This document shows positions 47,123-48,635 of a stretch of 48,635 bases of DNA, piece after piece; the first letter of the stretch is position 1; each line of letters begins with the position of its first letter. The notes beneath the pieces are model-generated. The model was not told where the DNA came from. It saw only the letters and a program-made list of their open reading frames with translations, and ran no database searches. The DNA is from Thermoleophilia bacterium (GTDB lineage Bacteria; Actinomycetota; Thermoleophilia; Gaiellales; Gaiellaceae). Location: NCBI GenBank assembly GCA_025936995.1, contig JAICSH010000012.1, positions 1 through 48,635 on the forward strand, given 5' to 3'. The position numbers were made by a program, and so were the translations under genes.

Positions 47123-48635
47123 GACCGGCTTTGTGCAGCTGCGCGTAGACGCTGCGGGCGACCTTCGCCGGCACGCCGGGGACGCCCTCGAGCTCCTCCG
47201 GCGTCGCGGCGAGCATCGCGTCGACCGAGCCGAAGTGGTTGAGCAGCGCGCGGCGCCGTGCAGGCCCCACGCCCTCGAGCTCGTCGAACAGGGACGTGAA
47301 CCCGCGCGTCTCGCGGCGCTGCCGGTGGAAGCCCACGGCGAAGCGGTGCGCCTCGTCGCGGATCCGCTGCAGAAGCTGCAGGCCCGGATCGTGGCGCGAG
47401 AGGACCACGGGCTTCGGGCGCCCGGGCACGAACACCTCCTCCTCGCGCTTCGCGAGCGCGATCACCGCGACGCGCGGCAGGTCGAACGCCTGCATCGCCG
47501 CCAGCGCGGCTGCGAGCTGGCCCTTCCCGCCGTCCACCACCACGAGGTTCGGCGTCGCCGCGAACGACTCGTCGTAGTCGTCGGCTGCGGGGCCCGCGGC
47601 CAGCCGCGCGACCCGCCGCGAGACCATCTCCCCCATCGCGGCGAAGTCGTCCATCCCCTCCTGGCCGCGGATCGAGAACTTGCGGTAGTGCGCCTTCTTC
47701 GGCAGGCCGTCCTGGAAGACGACCATCGAGCCGACGTTGTCCTGCCCCATCGCGGTCGAGATGTCGAAGCACTCGATCCGGATCGGCAGCGACTCGAGGT
47801 TCAGCGTCTCGCGCAGCTGCTCGAGCGCCTCGACGCGGCGCAGGCGACGCTGCTCGCCCTGCGCGAGGTCGCTGGTGAGGACGTGCAGCGCGTTCTCGTC
47901 GGCGAGCCGCTGCAGCCGCCGCTTCTCGCCGCGCTCGGCGACCCGGATCTCGACCCGGGCGCCGCGGCGCTCGGTGAGCAGTTCCGCGAGCGCCGAGAGG
48001 TCGCCGGCGTCGCTCGGGACGACGATCTGCGGCGGCACGCTCGGCGCGCTCCCGTAGTACTCGAGCCCGAACGACTCGAGGATCGTCGTCACGTCCTGGC
48101 CGCCGACGTTCTCGAGATGGAACGAGTGGCGGTCGACCATCTTGCCGCCGCGCAGCGGGAAGATCTGGACGACGGCGCGGTCTCCCTCGGCGGCGAAGCC
48201 GATCACGTCCACGGTCCCGACCGACTGCCGCTCGACCGCCTGCCGCTCGACGAGATGCTGGACGGCATAGAGCCGGTTGCGGTAGCGGGCCGCGTCCTCG
48301 TAGCGCTCCTCGGCCGCGGCCTCCTGCATCCGCCGCTCGAGCTCGCGCTGGATCGGCTTCACGTCGCCGGAGAGGAACTCGATCACGCCGTCGACGATCC
48401 CGCGGTAGTCCTCCGCGGACACGTAGCCGACGCAGGGCGCCAGGCAGCGGTCGATGTGGTAGTCGAGGCACGGGATCCCGCTGTGGCGGCCCGGCTTCGG
48501 CCCCTCGCACGGCCGGTAGCGGAAGACGCGGTTGAGGACGTCGAGCGTCTCGCGCACCTTCTTCGCGTTCGCGTACGGGCCGAAGTACCAGACGCCCGGC
48601 CGGTGCCGCTCGCGCGTGAACATGACGCGCGGGTA
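47115..48635 (-). CDS. uvrC: Excinuclease ABC subunit C, N-terminus cut by window edge
   Basis: UvrC makes both incisions in nucleotide excision repair. The visible part starts at YPRVMFTRERHR, just after the GIY-YIG 3'-incision domain, which lies outside the window. Present are the Cys-rich linker (GIPCLDYHIDRCLAPCVGYV), the UVR helix pair for UvrB binding (QRELERRMQEAAAEERYED), the RNase H-like 5'-nuclease (IECFDISTAMGQDNVGSMVV, LVVVDGGKGQLAAA, RDEAHRFAVGFHR) and two helix-hairpin-helix motifs at the end (ELEGVGPARRRALL, ELEGVPGVPAKVA). The frame is open to base 48635. Confidence 0.96.
   Translation of the reverse strand, partial: YPRVMFTRERHRPGVWYFGPYANAKKVRETLDVLNRVFRYRPCEGPKPGRHSGIPCLDYHIDRCLAPCVGYVSAEDYRGIVDGVIEFLSGDVKPIQRELERRMQEAAAEERYEDAARYRNRLYAVQHLVERQAVERQSVGTVDVIGFAAEGDRAVVQIFPLRGGKMVDRHSFHLENVGGQDVTTILESFGLEYYGSAPSVPPQIVVPSDAGDLSALAELLTERRGARVEIRVAERGEKRRLQRLADENALHVLTSDLAQGEQRRLRRVEALEQLRETLNLESLPIRIECFDISTAMGQDNVGSMVVFQDGLPKKAHYRKFSIRGQEGMDDFAAMGEMVSRRVARLAAGPAADDYDESFAATPNLVVVDGGKGQLAAALAAMQAFDLPRVAVIALAKREEEVFVPGRPKPVVLSRHDPGLQLLQRIRDEAHRFAVGFHRQRRETRGFTSLFDELEGVGPARRRALLNHFGSVDAMLAATPEELEGVPGVPAKVARSVYAQLHKAGRG

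Noticed and set aside
1-48635. CRISPR array, prophage, insertion sequence, toxin-antitoxin or restriction system
   Set aside because: No spaced direct repeats, transposase, integrase, phage structural or nuclease/methylase pair was seen. Apart from the intergenic repeat pair, the window is ordinary core metabolism.

Overview
The window is high-GC DNA (about 70% G+C by eye) that is almost entirely coding, with heavily GC-ending codons. An actinobacterium is indicated by an mIHF gene (mihF) next to gmk, rpoZ and coaBC, by WhiA next to gap-pgk-tpiA, by the LexA-box type, and by many GTG/TTG starts. I lean towards a deep-branching class such as Thermoleophilia, but this is inference: no 16S rRNA gene is present.

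Layout. (1) 1-11662, minus strand: one long run of coupled genes, pyrR-pyrB-pyrC-carA-carB-pyrK-pyrD-mihF-gmk-rpoZ-coaBC-moxR (the last is cut by the window edge). It covers UMP synthesis to orotate, guanylate kinase, nucleoid protein, RNA polymerase omega and CoA synthesis. A PyrR-binding RNA loop sits on the pyrR ribosome-binding site. (2) 11663-12154: a 492-base divergent intergenic region packed with perfect palindromes and framed by a 47-bp inverted repeat; it is the only gene-free stretch over 300 bases. (3) 12155-20093: an M29 aminopeptidase, an Erm-like rRNA methylase, RNase Z, an HD-GYP c-di-GMP phosphodiesterase, a LexA-controlled LysM protein resembling the SOS division inhibitors YneA/ChiZ, and a putative D-glutamate N-acetylation/racemisation pair. 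(4) 20121-30317: tRNA-Arg(CCG), a cytochrome c, an MFS transporter, CorA, a HIT hydrolase, an M19 dipeptidase, a lipoprotein/membrane pair, AzlCD, tRNA-Gly(CCC), class I aldolase and a homocysteine methyltransferase. (5) 30321-37057: a cupin remnant, GlpX, ArgS, a K+ channel/TrkA protein, DUF3467, a possible presenilin-like protease, a phosphoesterase and an ECF sigma factor. (6) 37082-42961: gap-pgk-tpiA-gpmI, with whiA and ogt upstream. (7) 42988-48635: P5C dehydrogenase, a methyltransferase, Nudix, an MFS exporter and uvrC (cut by the edge).

Aldolase, GlpX, GAPDH, PGK, TIM and phosphoglycerate mutase together give most of lower glycolysis/gluconeogenesis within about 13 kb. The pyr genes lead to orotate, but neither pyrE nor pyrF is in the window.

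Two genome-wide habits emerge. First, about twenty genes have a TANNNT-like -10 box ending 6-8 bases before the start codon, which is the signature of leaderless mRNAs. Second, several clear genes have no usable ATG/GTG/TTG start and appear to begin at CTG, ACG or ATC, including CTGA stop/start overlaps. The most striking unexplained structure is the paired hairpin element between pyrR and the M29 aminopeptidase gene.
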